Below are positions 52,901 to 63,564 of a DNA stretch of 64,000 nucleotides, in pieces. The position numbers and the translations under genes are program-made. A model generated the notes under the pieces. It worked only from the letters and a program-made list of their open reading frames with translations. It was not told the origin of the DNA and did not search any database. The DNA comes from Thalassomonas sp. RHCl1 (GTDB taxonomy: Bacteria > Pseudomonadota > Gammaproteobacteria > Enterobacterales > Alteromonadaceae), in assembly GCF_947387555.1 (NCBI RefSeq), contig NZ_CANDNZ010000009.1, positions 186,001-250,000 of the forward strand, written 5' to 3'. Each line of letters opens with the position of its first letter. Positions within the stretch are counted from its first letter, which is position 1.

Positions 52901-54115
52901 TTAAACCGTACGGGTGGCCGTCGCCGGAGAAATCAAGGCGGCTTTCCTTGCCGGATAAAGCACCGCCAGCTGGCCGACGATGACAAGGGTAACCACCCCG
53001 AGCGCAATCAGCTCAAAACCAAGCGGCGTCATATTAAATTTATTCACCAGCCAGTAGTTCAAACTCACTGTGCCTATGATGCCGATGGTGATGCCGACCG
53101 CCGAGATAAAAAAGTTCTCCACCATAAAGTAGCGCATTACCTGCCAGCGGGTGGCCCCCAGTGCCCGGCGGGTGCCGATTTGCTTGGTGCGGCGGTTAAT
53201 GCTGAATATTGCCAGGCCGACAATGCCAAAGGCGGTGATCAGGGTTAAGGTGCTTACCACCGTCATCAGGATTTTATTGGTGGCATTGTGCTGACGGTAG
53301 CTTTGCTCCCGGGTCTCTTCCATGGTGCTCAGGCGACGGATAATGCGGCCTTTATCGCTGTTGGCCAGCATACTTTCTATTACCGGCATCAGCTCATCCC
53401 GTCTGCCGGGCTCGGTGCGGATAAAATAACGTCCGCTGCGACTTTCCATTTGAAAGGGCACCAAAGCACTGCGCTCGACCCCGCTCCAGCCGTTCCACGG
53501 TGCCTGCAGGTTTTTGATGATGCCGATGACCTGCATCGGCTGGTTATTGCTGATATACACGGTTTTTCCCAGGGCCGACTGGCCGTTGTCGGGAAACAAT
53601 GAGTTTGCCAGCGCCTGGGTAATAATGACTTTGGCGGGCCAGGCGGATTGCGCCGGCAAACGCCAGCCGATATCCGACGGGCTGAAATTTGTCCCGGCGA
53701 TCAGCTCAAGGTCCAGGGCATTGATGGCGTGATCATCCACCATATAGATGGCGGTGCCGATCCCGTCTTTATCTTCTCCCGGCTCGGTTTGCAAGCCGGA
53801 TGACCAGCCGCCGCCGCTCAGTGGAATGGCATTGATTTGTATCGCGTCCACCACTCCCGGGGTTTTGCGTATGGCATTGAGATCGGTTTGCAGCCCCACC
53901 TGGATATTGTAGTCCTGGGCGAAGATGGTATTGGTTAAATAAAAGGTATCCTCTTCATTGATGCCGCTCTCCCGCGCCATCTGCTGCTGGCGGTCCTGGA
54001 TCATAAAGATGGCATTGACCATGATGGTCATGGTCAGGGCAATCTGCAGGGCGATCAGCAAGGCGCCGATTTTATTGCGCATTAAGGCGCGGATAATAAG
54101 TCCGGATTCTAACAT
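52901..54115 (-). CDS. MacB-like ABC permease B (cassette 1)
   Basis: 404 residues, the same length as its counterpart at 47889-49103 and clearly similar (LESGLIIRALMRNKIGALLIALQIALTM; INRRTKQIGTRRALGATRWQVMRYF). The periplasmic domain differs most, suggesting different cargo or partner contact. Last gene of its cassette. Confidence 0.85.
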   Translation of the reverse strand: MLESGLIIRALMRNKIGALLIALQIALTMTIMVNAIFMIQDRQQQMARESGINEEDTFYLTNTIFAQDYNIQVGLQTDLNAIRKTPGVVDAIQINAIPLSGGGWSSGLQTEPGEDKDGIGTAIYMVDDHAINALDLELIAGTNFSPSDIGWRLPAQSAWPAKVIITQALANSLFPDNGQSALGKTVYISNNQPMQVIGIIKNLQAPWNGWSGVERSALVPFQMESRSGRYFIRTEPGRRDELMPVIESMLANSDKGRIIRRLSTMEETREQSYRQHNATNKILMTVVSTLTLITAFGIVGLAIFSINRRTKQIGTRRALGATRWQVMRYFMVENFFISAVGITIGIIGTVSLNYWLVNKFNMTPLGFELIALGVVTLVIVGQLAVLYPARKAALISPATATRTV

Positions 54116-54129
54116 GATAATTCCCCGCG

Positions 54130-55440
54130 TTATTGGCTTTTAAGTTGTTGTGAAGGCTGAACATTGCAGGCGCGCCAGGTGGGATACAGACCGGCAATCA
54201 CCGTTGAGCCCAGGGCAAGCAGCATCGCCAGCAGCACCATAGTGGTATCCAGGCTGGTCAGGTCTTTCATGTAATCGCCGTACATGGCGGCGACACTTTG
54301 TAATCCCAGCCAGGCAAGCACTAAGCCGAGCAGGCCGCCGCCAAGTCCGATACAGGCAGATTCCACCAGGTATTGGTAAAACAAGGTAGCCTTACTGGCG
54401 CCTAACGCCTGACGCAAGCCTATTTCCGGGGCCTTGCCTAAAAATTTCGCCAGCAATAAGCCCACGGTATTAAGCAGGCAAACCACAAGGAACATAAAGG
54501 ACATGGCCATCATCATTTTCGCGTCATCGGCGACCACTTCCTGGTTTTCCAGCCATTGCATGACATTGCTTAAACGGTTGTCCAGCGGGCGCTCAAACCG
54601 GCCCAGCTGTTTTTGCTGTTCGACATAGGCATCGAGGAAGGTCAGGTAATCCTGTTGCTCCTGCTCATCTCTTAATTCCACCCAAAACTGGATCCAGATA
54701 CATTCAGAGCGTAAAAATGCCGCCATGCCGTCGCCGCTGGGTTTCCAGCAGCTGGTATTGCCGGCGCGGGTGATTTTTTCCTCGGCAATCAGGCTAAAGG
54801 GCACAAACAGCTCTTCGGTGTCGTTAAAGGCGCCGGAAGTGACATCGTAATATTTTGGCGTCGGCTGCCAGTTATCTATGACCCCGACAATCTTAAACAG
54901 ATTGCCGTCGATGCGGATCAGCTCGCCGACGGAGTTTTTACCGGCAAATAAACTGTCATTGGTTTCCCTGTTGATGACCGCCACCAGCTCTTTATTGGTA
55001 TCGGCCTGAGCGCTCCAGGCGCCGCCATAAAGAAAGGGCACATTGAACATGGCAAAAAAATCGGCACTGTTGGCGCGGGCGTTGACGGTGATCGGCAACA
55101 GGTCCGGATCTTGCGGTTCGATGACGGCAAAGGCTTGGGCAGAAATGCTGTGGCGAAAGGCTTTATCCGCCTTGAACAGGTTAGTGGCATCGGTATAGGT
55201 CATCTGATCCGGGGGATTTTGTCCCTCGTCAAAGGGATCGTTGACATCCCAGCTGTCCAGCTGGACATAAAAAAGTTGCTCGCTTTTTTGCGGGATCGGA
55301 TTGGCAGACATCATATAATTGACCGTGACTGTGGTCATGGCGGTGCCAATGCCCAGGCCGATAGCGGTGATCATAATAAGGCTCAGTCCCCAATGCCTGC
55401 GTATGCTGATAGCAGCAAGGCGTAAATAATAGTTAAACAT
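54130..55440 (-). CDS. MacB-like ABC permease A (cassette 1)
   Basis: 436 residues. HWGLSLIMITAIGLGIGTAMT, a large periplasmic domain (NTSCWKPSGDGMAAFL) and FLGKAPEIGLRQALGASKATL closely match 49174-50487. The next gene starts 14 bases after its stop, so the two permeases are coupled. Confidence 0.85.
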   Translation of the reverse strand: MFNYYLRLAAISIRRHWGLSLIMITAIGLGIGTAMTTVTVNYMMSANPIPQKSEQLFYVQLDSWDVNDPFDEGQNPPDQMTYTDATNLFKADKAFRHSISAQAFAVIEPQDPDLLPITVNARANSADFFAMFNVPFLYGGAWSAQADTNKELVAVINRETNDSLFAGKNSVGELIRIDGNLFKIVGVIDNWQPTPKYYDVTSGAFNDTEELFVPFSLIAEEKITRAGNTSCWKPSGDGMAAFLRSECIWIQFWVELRDEQEQQDYLTFLDAYVEQQKQLGRFERPLDNRLSNVMQWLENQEVVADDAKMMMAMSFMFLVVCLLNTVGLLLAKFLGKAPEIGLRQALGASKATLFYQYLVESACIGLGGGLLGLVLAWLGLQSVAAMYGDYMKDLTSLDTTMVLLAMLLALGSTVIAGLYPTWRACNVQPSQQLKSQ

Positions 55441-55454
55441 TAAATGGCTCCCGC

Positions 55455-56147
55455 TTAAGCAATGGCTTTTTGGTTAAAGGCGGCAGCTTCGCTCACCCGG
55501 CCGTCTTTTACCTGTATGGTGCGGCCGCTGCGCTGTGCCAGTTCGCTGTCGTGGGTAACCATGATAATGGTGGTGCCCTGGCGGTTAATCTCTTCCAGTA
55601 AACTCATTACCCCCTGGGCCATGTCGGTGTCCAGGTTTCCGGTGGGCTCATCCGCCAGTAAAAACCTGGGGTCGGTTGCCAGGGCGCGGGCGATGGCGAC
55701 CCTTTGCTGCTGTCCGCCGGAGAGCTGGCTCGGCAAATGTTTCATGCGCGACGCCAGGCCGACCCGCTCCAGGTTTTCTTCAATGCGGCGCTTGCGCTCT
55801 TTGGCGTTAAAGCCCCGGTAACGCAGCGGCACATCGACATTATCAAAAAGGTTGAGATCGGCAATCAGGTTAAAGCCCTGGAAAATAAAACCGATTTTTT
55901 CATTGCGAAAGCGCGAGCGGCCGTTGTCGTTTAACTTGCCGACATCTTCGCCGTCGAGCAAAAACTCGCCGCTGGTATAGGTTTCCAGCAAGCCGGCAAT
56001 ATTTAAAAAGGTGGTTTTGCCCGAGCCGGACGGCCCGGTGACGCTGAGAAAATCCCCTTCATTGACGTTAAGGTTAAAGTCCCGCAGCGCATGGGTCTGG
56101 ACATCCGAGGTTTGAAAGACTTTGCAGATGTTTTTCATGGTTAACAT
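55455..56147 (-). CDS. ABC ATPase, LolD/MacB type (cassette 1)
   Basis: 230 residues with a complete motif set (TGPSGSGKTTFLN, LSGGQQQRVAIARAL, LLADEPTGNLD, MVTHDSE). Differences from the copy at 50540-51232 are scattered and conservative, so both should be active. Permease A begins 14 bases downstream. Confidence 0.93.
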   Translation of the reverse strand: MLTMKNICKVFQTSDVQTHALRDFNLNVNEGDFLSVTGPSGSGKTTFLNIAGLLETYTSGEFLLDGEDVGKLNDNGRSRFRNEKIGFIFQGFNLIADLNLFDNVDVPLRYRGFNAKERKRRIEENLERVGLASRMKHLPSQLSGGQQQRVAIARALATDPRFLLADEPTGNLDTDMAQGVMSLLEEINRQGTTIIMVTHDSELAQRSGRTIQVKDGRVSEAAAFNQKAIA

Positions 56148-56245
56148 AATGTGATTCCTGTTTCTAAGCTGATTATCGAGCCTGCGGGGGCGGTGTTTTT
56201 ACCGCGGCGCCGGGCTGCTTTATTTGTTTTGGAGCGGGCAGGGCG

Positions 56246-57523
56246 CTACTGGCTCAGCAGTACCTGCTCTGCAGATTTAAAGCTGTCTGTGCCCGAGATA
56301 ATGATTTGATCCCCTTCGTTAAGGCCGTCAAGGATTTCTATCCGGGATAAGCTGCGTCCGCCGGTGACAATCGGTGTTTTCTGTGCCAGGCCGTTACTGA
56401 CCTTGTAGGCAAACTTTCCGCCGCCGCTTTCGATAAACTGGCCGCGCGGCACCTGCAGGATCTGCTCTTTGTGATCTAAGATAATTTGCGTGGTCAGGCG
56501 CTGGTTCTGGCGCAAACTGCCCGGGGTGTCATCGGTAAAACGCACCCGTCCGGTTACCTGGTTATTCAGGATTTCGGGAGAAATTGTCACCAGACGGGCG
56601 CGGTAACTCTGCTGCTCAAAATTAATCGCCACCTCCATACCTATGGCCAGGTCGTCGGCGTAACTCTCGGGAATGTCGACTTCTACTTCAAACCGGGATA
56701 AATCCACTACCGTGAGGATCGGCTGGTTTTTGCTTAAAAAGGTTTTATTGTCTGTGTTTAAGTTGCCTATGATGCCGTCCACCGGTGAAGTGATAGACAG
56801 GGCATCCACCTGGCGCTGCAAGTCGGCAATCAGCAGTTTTTGCCGCTGGATATCCAGCGCCAGCGATTTGCTGTCAAAGGTCAGGCTTTCGATATTCAGC
56901 TCAGCATCCTGCACCGCGTGTTTGTGCTGCAGGCTGGCGTTTTGCAGCTCGTCCTGGGCTTTTTCATAATCTATCTGGCTGATGGCATTTTTTTCATAGC
57001 CCTGGTCGGCGCGGCGCTTCTCCCGCTTGGCGGTGATCAGTTTGACATTGGCGAGATCGACCGCCTTCTGGTCCATCAGTTCTTGTTTTTTCGCCTGGAT
57101 TTGCTGGCGCTCATAATCTGACTGCAAGCCTTCGAGTATAGCCTGCTGCTGCGACAAACGGTTGGTGAGCTCCGGGCTGTCCAGCCGTGCCAAGACCTGG
57201 TCTTTTTTGACTTCATGACCGGCTTCTATGTCCAACGTTATGGTGCCGTCCGCCGGACTATAGACCGTCGGGCTCACCGCTGCAACCACGCGTCCCTGCA
57301 CCGAAATATCCCGGATAAAATCCCCGCGGGTGATGGTGGCGATCCTGACCCTGTCCAGAGGAACTGAGGTTTGTGCCTGGCTCCAGCGGCGGGCTTCGGG
57401 CGCCACCTGCCAGATCAGGGCAGCCAGCACTAAGGCGCCGCTAGTGAATATGATTGCCGGTTTCAAACGGCTTTTCTTGGGCGCGACCACTATATCCTGA
57501 TCGCTGGTGTCTCTTATTGTCAT
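56246..57523 (-). CDS. MacA/HlyD-type periplasmic adaptor (cassette 1)
   Basis: 425 residues, the same length as 51367-52644. Anchor AIIFTSGALVLAALIW, lipoyl GTITLDIEAGHEVKKDQ, long coiled hairpin, then SPVDGIIGNLNTDNK. First gene of cassette 1. An A/T-rich inverted repeat lies 48-90 bases before its start. Confidence 0.9.
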   Translation of the reverse strand: MTIRDTSDQDIVVAPKKSRLKPAIIFTSGALVLAALIWQVAPEARRWSQAQTSVPLDRVRIATITRGDFIRDISVQGRVVAAVSPTVYSPADGTITLDIEAGHEVKKDQVLARLDSPELTNRLSQQQAILEGLQSDYERQQIQAKKQELMDQKAVDLANVKLITAKREKRRADQGYEKNAISQIDYEKAQDELQNASLQHKHAVQDAELNIESLTFDSKSLALDIQRQKLLIADLQRQVDALSITSPVDGIIGNLNTDNKTFLSKNQPILTVVDLSRFEVEVDIPESYADDLAIGMEVAINFEQQSYRARLVTISPEILNNQVTGRVRFTDDTPGSLRQNQRLTTQIILDHKEQILQVPRGQFIESGGGKFAYKVSNGLAQKTPIVTGGRSLSRIEILDGLNEGDQIIISGTDSFKSAEQVLLSQ

Positions 57524-57570
57524 TAAATTTCCCCCGATGTTTTCTCTTATGTCGAGTGTCGGGGGAAAAA

Positions 57571-57613
57571 GGTTTAAAAAAAGTAAAATTAATTCTTCTT
57601 ACTTTTTTAAACC
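57571..57613. repeat. A/T-rich inverted repeat between lnt and ABC cassette 1
   Basis: GGTTTAAAAAAAGTAA (57571-57586) and TTACTTTTTTAAACC (57599-57613) pair over about 15 bp with one bulged A. It could be a weak terminator for lnt or an operator of the cassette. Confidence 0.6.
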
Positions 57614-57634
57614 TAAGGCTGAGACTGGTGCAGA

Positions 57635-59212
57635 TCAGGTGGCGGGAGGGCTAAGCTTTTCCTGGCGCTGTGGTGAGAATTTACCAACGGCAAAATAAAT
57701 CAACAACGACAGTAAAGGCAGCAGGTATTGCAGGTATCTGCCCCACTGGCTGTAGGGGGTAAAACCTTGTTGTAGTTTTACTTCATCCCGCAGCACGGCT
57801 TCTTCGAACTGGGGGATACGGCTGGTGATCTTGCCTGAGTGATCTATGGTGGCGGTGATGCCGTTATTGGTTGAGCGTAATACCGGGCGGCCAAATTCCA
57901 GCGCCCGCATCCGGGCGATTTCCAGATGCTGGTGCGGGCCGTGGGAGTCGCCGAACCAGGCGTCGTTGCTCACGGTTAAGATCATATCCGTGTCCCGGGT
58001 TAAATTGGCGGCCAGCTGGTGGGGAAAGGCAATTTCAAAACAGATCAGCGGCAACAAAGCCAGTTCTTTGGCCACCAGGTTCGGCTGCACATAATTGCCG
58101 CGGCTAAAAGATGACATCGGCAAATTAAACAGCGGCGCCAGGGGTCTTAGCAGCTCCTGGAAGGGCACAAACTCACCTATGGGCAGCAGGTGGTTTTTAT
58201 AATAGCGGTTGGAGCTGTTGTAGTAATAACTGCCCTGTTCATCCTCGTTCTGCTTTCTGCCGAGCACGATCAGGGAGTTGAAGTAGGTGCGGGCTTCAAA
58301 ATTATAATTGATGATGCCGGTGATGATGGCGCTGTTATTGAGGGCTGCGCCTTTGTTGGCGACCTCGAGAAAATCCTGGGCGGTGCTCTCTATTGCCGGT
58401 ACCGCAGACTCCGGCCAGATAATAATATCGGCGTCGTAGTTTACCCGGGTTAAGTCGAGAAACTTAAGCATGCTCGGCCATTCCTGCTCCGGCAGCCATT
58501 TCAGCTCCTGCTTGATATTGGCCTGCACCAGGGCAACTTTGACGCTTTTACCCGTGGGGGTGACCCAGGTTTGCTGGCTTAGGATAAAACCGCTTATGGC
58601 CAGCACCGCCAGCAGCGCCAGGTGGCGCTTGATTTGGATCCTGCGGCTTAGTTGCAGCAGGGCGATGCTTAAACACAGCATCACAAAGGTAATGCCGGTT
58701 TCGCCGATCACTGGGGCAAAGGCTGCCAGCGGTCCGTCTATTTGGCTGTATCCCAGGGATAACCAGGGAAAGCCGGTGAGCATTACCGAGCGCAAATACT
58801 CACCAAGCAGCCAAAAAGGCGGCAACAGCCATAAGGAAAACTGCCGCTTGGCCGTTAAACGGGCGGATAAATAACAGCTTAACGCCGGATACAGGGCCAG
58901 GTAGCCGCACAGCAATAGCATCAGCAGCAGGGAGACAATAAGTGGCAGGCCGCCAAATTGATCTATGCTGACATGCACCCAGCTGATGCCCGAGGTAAAC
59001 CAGCCGAGGCCAAAAATAAAACCTTGCTTGGCGCTGTCTTTGGCGGGGCGGTCCACCATAAGGCGGAGCCAGAGGGCAGGTATAATAATGGCCAGGTACC
59101 ACAGGGAAAGCGGGGCGTAAGCCAATACCAGGCTCAGTCCGGCAAGGAAGCTGAGCCAATTGGTTTTATCTTTTAGATTGGCCAGCAGGCGCTGGCCCAA
59201 ACGTCGTAACAT
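57635..59212 (-). CDS. lnt: Apolipoprotein N-acyltransferase
   Basis: 525 residues. Several N-terminal membrane helices (to about 210) precede a nitrilase-type domain with catalytic Glu in IIWPESAVP, Lys near YKNHLLPIGEFVPF, and Cys in LICFEIAFP, plus a C-terminal helix (YLLPLLSLLIYFAVG). It N-acylates lipoproteins at the inner membrane. The start lies 6 bases beyond the stop of corC. Confidence 0.95.
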   Translation of the reverse strand: MLRRLGQRLLANLKDKTNWLSFLAGLSLVLAYAPLSLWYLAIIIPALWLRLMVDRPAKDSAKQGFIFGLGWFTSGISWVHVSIDQFGGLPLIVSLLLMLLLCGYLALYPALSCYLSARLTAKRQFSLWLLPPFWLLGEYLRSVMLTGFPWLSLGYSQIDGPLAAFAPVIGETGITFVMLCLSIALLQLSRRIQIKRHLALLAVLAISGFILSQQTWVTPTGKSVKVALVQANIKQELKWLPEQEWPSMLKFLDLTRVNYDADIIIWPESAVPAIESTAQDFLEVANKGAALNNSAIITGIINYNFEARTYFNSLIVLGRKQNEDEQGSYYYNSSNRYYKNHLLPIGEFVPFQELLRPLAPLFNLPMSSFSRGNYVQPNLVAKELALLPLICFEIAFPHQLAANLTRDTDMILTVSNDAWFGDSHGPHQHLEIARMRALEFGRPVLRSTNNGITATIDHSGKITSRIPQFEEAVLRDEVKLQQGFTPYSQWGRYLQYLLPLLSLLIYFAVGKFSPQRQEKLSPPAT

Positions 59213-59218
59213 GGAGGA

Positions 59219-60097
59219 TTAATCTGATAGTTTGCCTGTGACCACATGGTCTTTGGGTAAGGTGACCTGTAATACCTGCAGACGGCGTTTGTCGGAAGAG
59301 ATCACTTTAAACTCAAAGTCATCTATGGTGATAATTTCACCTTTTTTCGGCATATGGCCAAACTCGTGGATCACTATGCCGCCTATAGTATCGGCTGCGT
59401 CCAAATTAAACTGGCAGTTAAAATACTCATTAAAATCACAAAGTTCGGTCAGCGATTTTAACTGGTAGACATTGCCGGCAAGATGTTTGATATCTTCTTC
59501 GATCTCATCATCGGTTTCATCTTCAATTTCACCGACAATCAGCTCCAGGATATCTTCAATGGTGACCAGGCCGGATACCCCGCCGTATTCATCCACCACA
59601 ACCGCCATATGGTAGCGCTGGGAGCGGAAATCTTTCAGCAGCGGCTCTACTTTTTTGCTTTCGGGAATGATGATGGCCGTGCGGATAATCGACTTGAGGC
59701 TAAAATCCGTTTCCTGCTGGCCAAAGCCGTAGGCAAGCAGATCTTTTGCCAGCAACACGCCTTCGATGTGGTCTATGTCTTCGCTGGAGACAGGGAAACG
59801 CGAGTGGCCGGATTCGAGTATGATAGGTAAAATCTCTTCCAGCGGCTGATTGATGTCTATGGTGACCATTTGCGATCGCGGCACCATGATATCCCGTACC
59901 CGCATTTCGGATACTTCCAGAACACCCTGAATCATCTGCTTGGTTTCTGGTTTGATTAAATCCCGGTCGCCGGCATCATTTAATACTTCGACCAGTTCTT
60001 CTTTATTCTGCGGCTCTCCGGTAAATACCTGGACAATTTTGTCCAAAAACGATTTGTTGGTAGAGCCGTTACTAGAGTGGGGGTTGTCTTCGCTCAT
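59219..60097 (-). CDS. corC: CorC/YbeX family protein (CBS domains)
   Basis: 292 residues. A short N-terminal stretch, then MRVRDIMVPRSQMVTID and VVVDEYGGVSGLVTIEDILE, the paired CBS domains, and a C-terminal CorC/HlyC domain. Lacking DUF21 membrane helices, it is of the CorC type linked to magnesium/cobalt efflux. It lies between ybeY and lnt, the usual order. Confidence 0.94.
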   Translation of the reverse strand: MSEDNPHSSNGSTNKSFLDKIVQVFTGEPQNKEELVEVLNDAGDRDLIKPETKQMIQGVLEVSEMRVRDIMVPRSQMVTIDINQPLEEILPIILESGHSRFPVSSEDIDHIEGVLLAKDLLAYGFGQQETDFSLKSIIRTAIIIPESKKVEPLLKDFRSQRYHMAVVVDEYGGVSGLVTIEDILELIVGEIEDETDDEIEEDIKHLAGNVYQLKSLTELCDFNEYFNCQFNLDAADTIGGIVIHEFGHMPKKGEIITIDDFEFKVISSDKRRLQVLQVTLPKDHVVTGKLSD

Positions 60098-60122
60098 AGA
60101 GCTTTTTCATTTCCTGTGTAAA

Positions 60123-60578
60123 TTAAAGTGACTCGTACGGATTGTTAAAACCCAATTCCGCCAGAATTTCTGTTTCGAGTGATTCCATTTCAATTGCTTC
60201 ATTGTCGTTTATATGATCATAACCCAATAAATGCAAGCACCCGTGTGTAACCATATGTGCCCAATGGGCGGTTAAGGTCTTATTTTGCTCGGCTGCCTCG
60301 GTGCGGACAACGTCGGTGCAAATCACCAGATCGCCGAGTAAATTCAGCTCTATGCCTTCGGGTACCTCAAACGGAAAAGACAATACGTTGGTAGGTTTGT
60401 CCTTGCCGCGGTACTGGTGATTTAACTGCTGACTTTCGCTGCTGTCTACCACACGTATGGTCAGTTCAAAGTCTTTTTCAAAGCGCCCGAGAATTTGTTC
60501 AACCCAGACCTGAAATTCCGCCTGAGCCGGGATATCATCAGCTTCGCACGCCAGCTGTAAATCAAGTTCAATGGCCAT
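60123..60578 (-). CDS. ybeY: Endoribonuclease YbeY
   Basis: 151 residues from the ATG at 60578, preceded by AGGAAA. The longer frame to 60725 is a shadow of phoH coding. The zinc motif [12 protein letters not shown] and [10 protein letters not shown] identify YbeY, needed for 16S rRNA maturation. It starts 11 bases inside the end of phoH, so coupled. Confidence 0.96.
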   Translation of the reverse strand: MAIELDLQLACEADDIPAQAEFQVWVEQILGRFEKDFELTIRVVDSSESQQLNHQYRGKDKPTNVLSFPFEVPEGIELNLLGDLVICTDVVRTEAAEQNKTLTAHWAHMVTHGCLHLLGYDHINDNEAIEMESLETEILAELGFNNPYESL

Positions 60579-61695
60579 CGGTTTTTCCTGACTCGGTTGC
60601 ATTTGAAGGAGCTGGCGCTGCTTGTCCGGCCTGCATGGCTGCGGCCTGGGCTTCAAGGCGTTGCTGCTCTTTTTTCTCTTGCTTGAGCTTGTTGGCTTTT
60701 TGATCGTATTTGTCGTAGGCATCAACGATACGGGCGACTACCGGGTGGCGTACCACGTCTTTTGCCTGGAAAAAGCTGAAGCTGATCCCCGGGATGTCCT
60801 GCAATACCTCAATGGCATGGCGCAGGCCGGAGCGCTGGCCGCGGGGTAAATCTACCTGGGTAATGTCGCCGGTAAGCACGGCGCGGGAATTAAAGCCGAT
60901 ACGGGTCAGGAACATTTTCATTTGCTCTACCGTGGTATTCTGGCTTTCGTCGAGAATAATAAAGGCGTCGTTGAGGGTACGGCCGCGCATATAAGCGAGC
61001 GGGGCAATTTCAATGACATTACGCTCGATAAGTTTTTCAACCTTTTCAAAGCCTAACATTTCAAATAGGGCATCGTACAAGGGACGCAGGTAAGGGTCGA
61101 CCTTTTGCGACAAATCGCCGGGCAGGAAACCGAGTTTTTCACCGGCTTCTACCGCAGGGCGGGTTAGCAGGATTCTGCGCACTTCCTGGCGCTCCAGCGC
61201 CTCAACCGCACAGGCCACCGCCAGGTAGGTTTTGCCGGTACCCGCGACCCCGATACCAAAGCTGATGTCGTTGGTGAGCACATTGTGCACATAACTTTGC
61301 TGGTTTTTGTTGCGGGGTTTGATCACGCCACGTTTGGTTTTAATGGTGACCATTTTGTCAAAGTCGGCATCAACGGTATCCGGCTCTTGCTCTAATACCT
61401 GGGCTTCGAGGATGGCCAGATGTACCATTTCCGGGGTCACCGGCTTGCTTTGGCCTTTGACCGGGGCGGTTTCGACATAGAGGTCTTTAAGCAGGTTGAT
61501 GGCTGCTTCGCTGTTGATTTCTGTGCCGACGACAGTGAACTGGTTGCCGCGGTAGCTGATTTCTACGCCGAGACGGCGCTCTATGGTTTTGAGGTTGTCG
61601 TCCATAGGGCCGGATAAACTTGCCTGACGGTGGTTATCTACGGGCTCTAAAACGAACTGAAAACTGCTGTTTTTGCTCAATGCAATAGTATCCAT
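60568..61695 (-). CDS. ybeZ: PhoH-like ATPase (YbeZ)
   Basis: 375 residues. An N-terminal KH-like region ([17 protein letters not shown]), Walker [17 protein letters not shown], Walker [13 protein letters not shown], and a Lys/Gln/Ala-rich tail. It partners YbeY in RNA handling. It lies 54 bases downstream of miaB. Confidence 0.95.
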   Translation of the reverse strand: MDTIALSKNSSFQFVLEPVDNHRQASLSGPMDDNLKTIERRLGVEISYRGNQFTVVGTEINSEAAINLLKDLYVETAPVKGQSKPVTPEMVHLAILEAQVLEQEPDTVDADFDKMVTIKTKRGVIKPRNKNQQSYVHNVLTNDISFGIGVAGTGKTYLAVACAVEALERQEVRRILLTRPAVEAGEKLGFLPGDLSQKVDPYLRPLYDALFEMLGFEKVEKLIERNVIEIAPLAYMRGRTLNDAFIILDESQNTTVEQMKMFLTRIGFNSRAVLTGDITQVDLPRGQRSGLRHAIEVLQDIPGISFSFFQAKDVVRHPVVARIVDAYDKYDQKANKLKQEKKEQQRLEAQAAAMQAGQAAPAPSNATESGKTDGH

Positions 61696-61749
61696 GTAAG
61701 TGTATTGCCGGCGGTTTTTATGCTCGCCGGCGTCTGTTCCCTGCAGCCG

Positions 61750-63210
61750 TTACGGGGTAAAAGTACTCACGCCCAGGCTGTCAGGAGCTTCGCCATTACT
61801 AATGTTAGCGTTACTGCTTGTATGGTGGTTATTCGCCAGAATATCCGCCGGAGAATGGGCAATACGCAAGCCCATTTCGCTTTCTTCACGCACCAGGTCG
61901 CCACGTAATGAGTTGGCGTAAACGTCGGTAATTTTCACGTCAACAAACTGGCCGATCACGTGATGCGGGGCAACAAAGTTGACAATACGGTTGTTTTCGG
62001 TGCGGCCGCGCAGTTCCATTGGGTTTTTCTTGGACGGGCCTTCCACCAGGATACGCTGCTCTGTGCCTAACATCTGGCGGGCAATACGCAGCGCCTGCTG
62101 GTTGATCCTGTCTTGCAGGATATACAACCTTTGTTTCTTGGTTTCTTCACTGATGTCGTCGGGTAAATCAGCCGCCGGGGTACCCGGACGGGCGCTGTAA
62201 ATAAAGCTAAAGCTTAAGTCAAAATCGATAGCTTTGATGAGATCCATTGTGGCTTCAAAGTCAGCATCGGTTTCACCCGGGAAGCCGATAATAAAGTCAG
62301 ACGACATGCACAACTCAGGGCGCACTTTACGCAGGCGGCGAATTTGTGATTTATATTCCAGGGCGGTATGGCCGCGTTTCATCTGGGTTAAAATGCGGTC
62401 GGCGCCGCTTTGTACCGGCAGGTGTAAATGGTTCACCAGTTCAGGCACGTCGGCATAAGCTTCGATGATATCGTCGGTAAACTCTACCGGGTGCGAAGTG
62501 GTGTAACGGATACGGTCGATACCGTCGATGCTGGCCACTAAACGTAATAATTCGGAAAAACGGCAGATGCTGCCGTCATGGGCTTCGCCGCGGTAGGCAT
62601 TTACGTTTTGGCCTAACAGGTTAACTTCACGTACCCCTTGCTCGGCTAACTGGGCGATTTCGTATAAAACATCGTCAAGCGGACGGCTGACTTCTTCGCC
62701 GCGGGTATAAGGCACTACGCAGAAAGTACAGTACTTGCTGCAACCTTCCATAATGGAAACAAAGGCGGTCGGGCCTTCGGCTTTTGGCTCCGGCAGGCGG
62801 TCGAATTTCTCGATTTCCGGGAAGCTGACATCAACCACAGGGTTTTTCTCGCCGGTAACTTGCTGGATCATTTCCGGCAGGCGGTGCAGGGTTTGCGGTC
62901 CAAAGACCATGTCAACAAATGGCGCGCGCTGGCGAATGGCGTCGCCTTCTTGTGAGGCAACACAGCCGCCGACACCGATCAGTAAATCAGGGTTGGTTTT
63001 TTTCAGCTCTTTCCAGCGGCCTAACTGATGGAAAACTTTTTCCTGGGCCTTTTCCCGGATAGAACAAGTATTGAGCAGGATGACGTCGGCGTCTTCCGCT
63101 TCTTCAGCCAACTCAAAGCCATGGGTTGAGTCTAAAAGTTCCGCCATCTTTTGCGAGTCATACTCGTTCATCTGACAGCCCCAGGTTTTGATATACAGCT
63201 TTTTACTCAT
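61750..63210 (-). CDS. miaB: tRNA-2-methylthio-N6-dimethylallyladenosine synthase MiaB
   Basis: 486 residues from the ATG at 63210, with AAGAAG upstream; the frame to 63240 is not needed. [15 protein letters not shown] with three N-terminal Cys, radical SAM cluster [13 protein letters not shown], and a TRAM domain ([13 protein letters not shown]). It methylthiolates A37 of tRNAs. First gene of the miaB-phoH-ybeY-corC-lnt group. The C-terminus has about 15 extra residues ([15 protein letters not shown]). Confidence 0.97.
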   Translation of the reverse strand: MSKKLYIKTWGCQMNEYDSQKMAELLDSTHGFELAEEAEDADVILLNTCSIREKAQEKVFHQLGRWKELKKTNPDLLIGVGGCVASQEGDAIRQRAPFVDMVFGPQTLHRLPEMIQQVTGEKNPVVDVSFPEIEKFDRLPEPKAEGPTAFVSIMEGCSKYCTFCVVPYTRGEEVSRPLDDVLYEIAQLAEQGVREVNLLGQNVNAYRGEAHDGSICRFSELLRLVASIDGIDRIRYTTSHPVEFTDDIIEAYADVPELVNHLHLPVQSGADRILTQMKRGHTALEYKSQIRRLRKVRPELCMSSDFIIGFPGETDADFEATMDLIKAIDFDLSFSFIYSARPGTPAADLPDDISEETKKQRLYILQDRINQQALRIARQMLGTEQRILVEGPSKKNPMELRGRTENNRIVNFVAPHHVIGQFVDVKITDVYANSLRGDLVREESEMGLRIAHSPADILANNHHTSSNANISNGEAPDSLGVSTFTP

Positions 63211-63564
63211 TAACTTCTTGCCTAAAAATTCAACAGCCAATTTAAATGGAGCGATATTTTACTCTTTCTAATTCGGTGAAGCCAGCATAGAGCGCATTCT
63301 CTTGGCGATTAATTCTCTGTTTGCTGTTATTTATATGAGAATAAAGGAAATTTACCCCCAGGTGGCGGTTAAATATACGGCGGAGGGTAATAATAACAAT
63401 GAAGTTTGCCTGTTGTTGAAATAGATATGTTTTTAGGATGTTTGACTTTGAAGGTAAGGAATTTTATGGACTTGGCTAAAGTATCTGTTTTTTGATAAAA
63501 AATTATTTGGGTATGGGATTAAAGAAAGCGCTCTTCATATTATAAATGAAGAGCTAAATCCGCC
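63211..63564. other. Intergenic region upstream of miaB
   Basis: About 350 bases without a gene. It must hold the miaB promoter, but no clean -35/-10 pair was assigned. A terminator for the Crp/Fnr-like gene is at 63530-63554. Confidence 0.5.
63530..63554 (-). terminator. Terminator of the Crp/Fnr-like gene
   Basis: GCTCTTCAT (63530-63538) and ATGAAGAGC (63546-63554) form a 9-bp stem with a 7-base loop, followed on the minus strand by GCTTTCTTT. Confidence 0.65.

Noticed and set aside
60579-60725. N-terminal extension of YbeY
   Set aside because: It overlaps the phoH coding end, is Lys/Gln/Pro-rich, and YbeY is about 150 residues in relatives.
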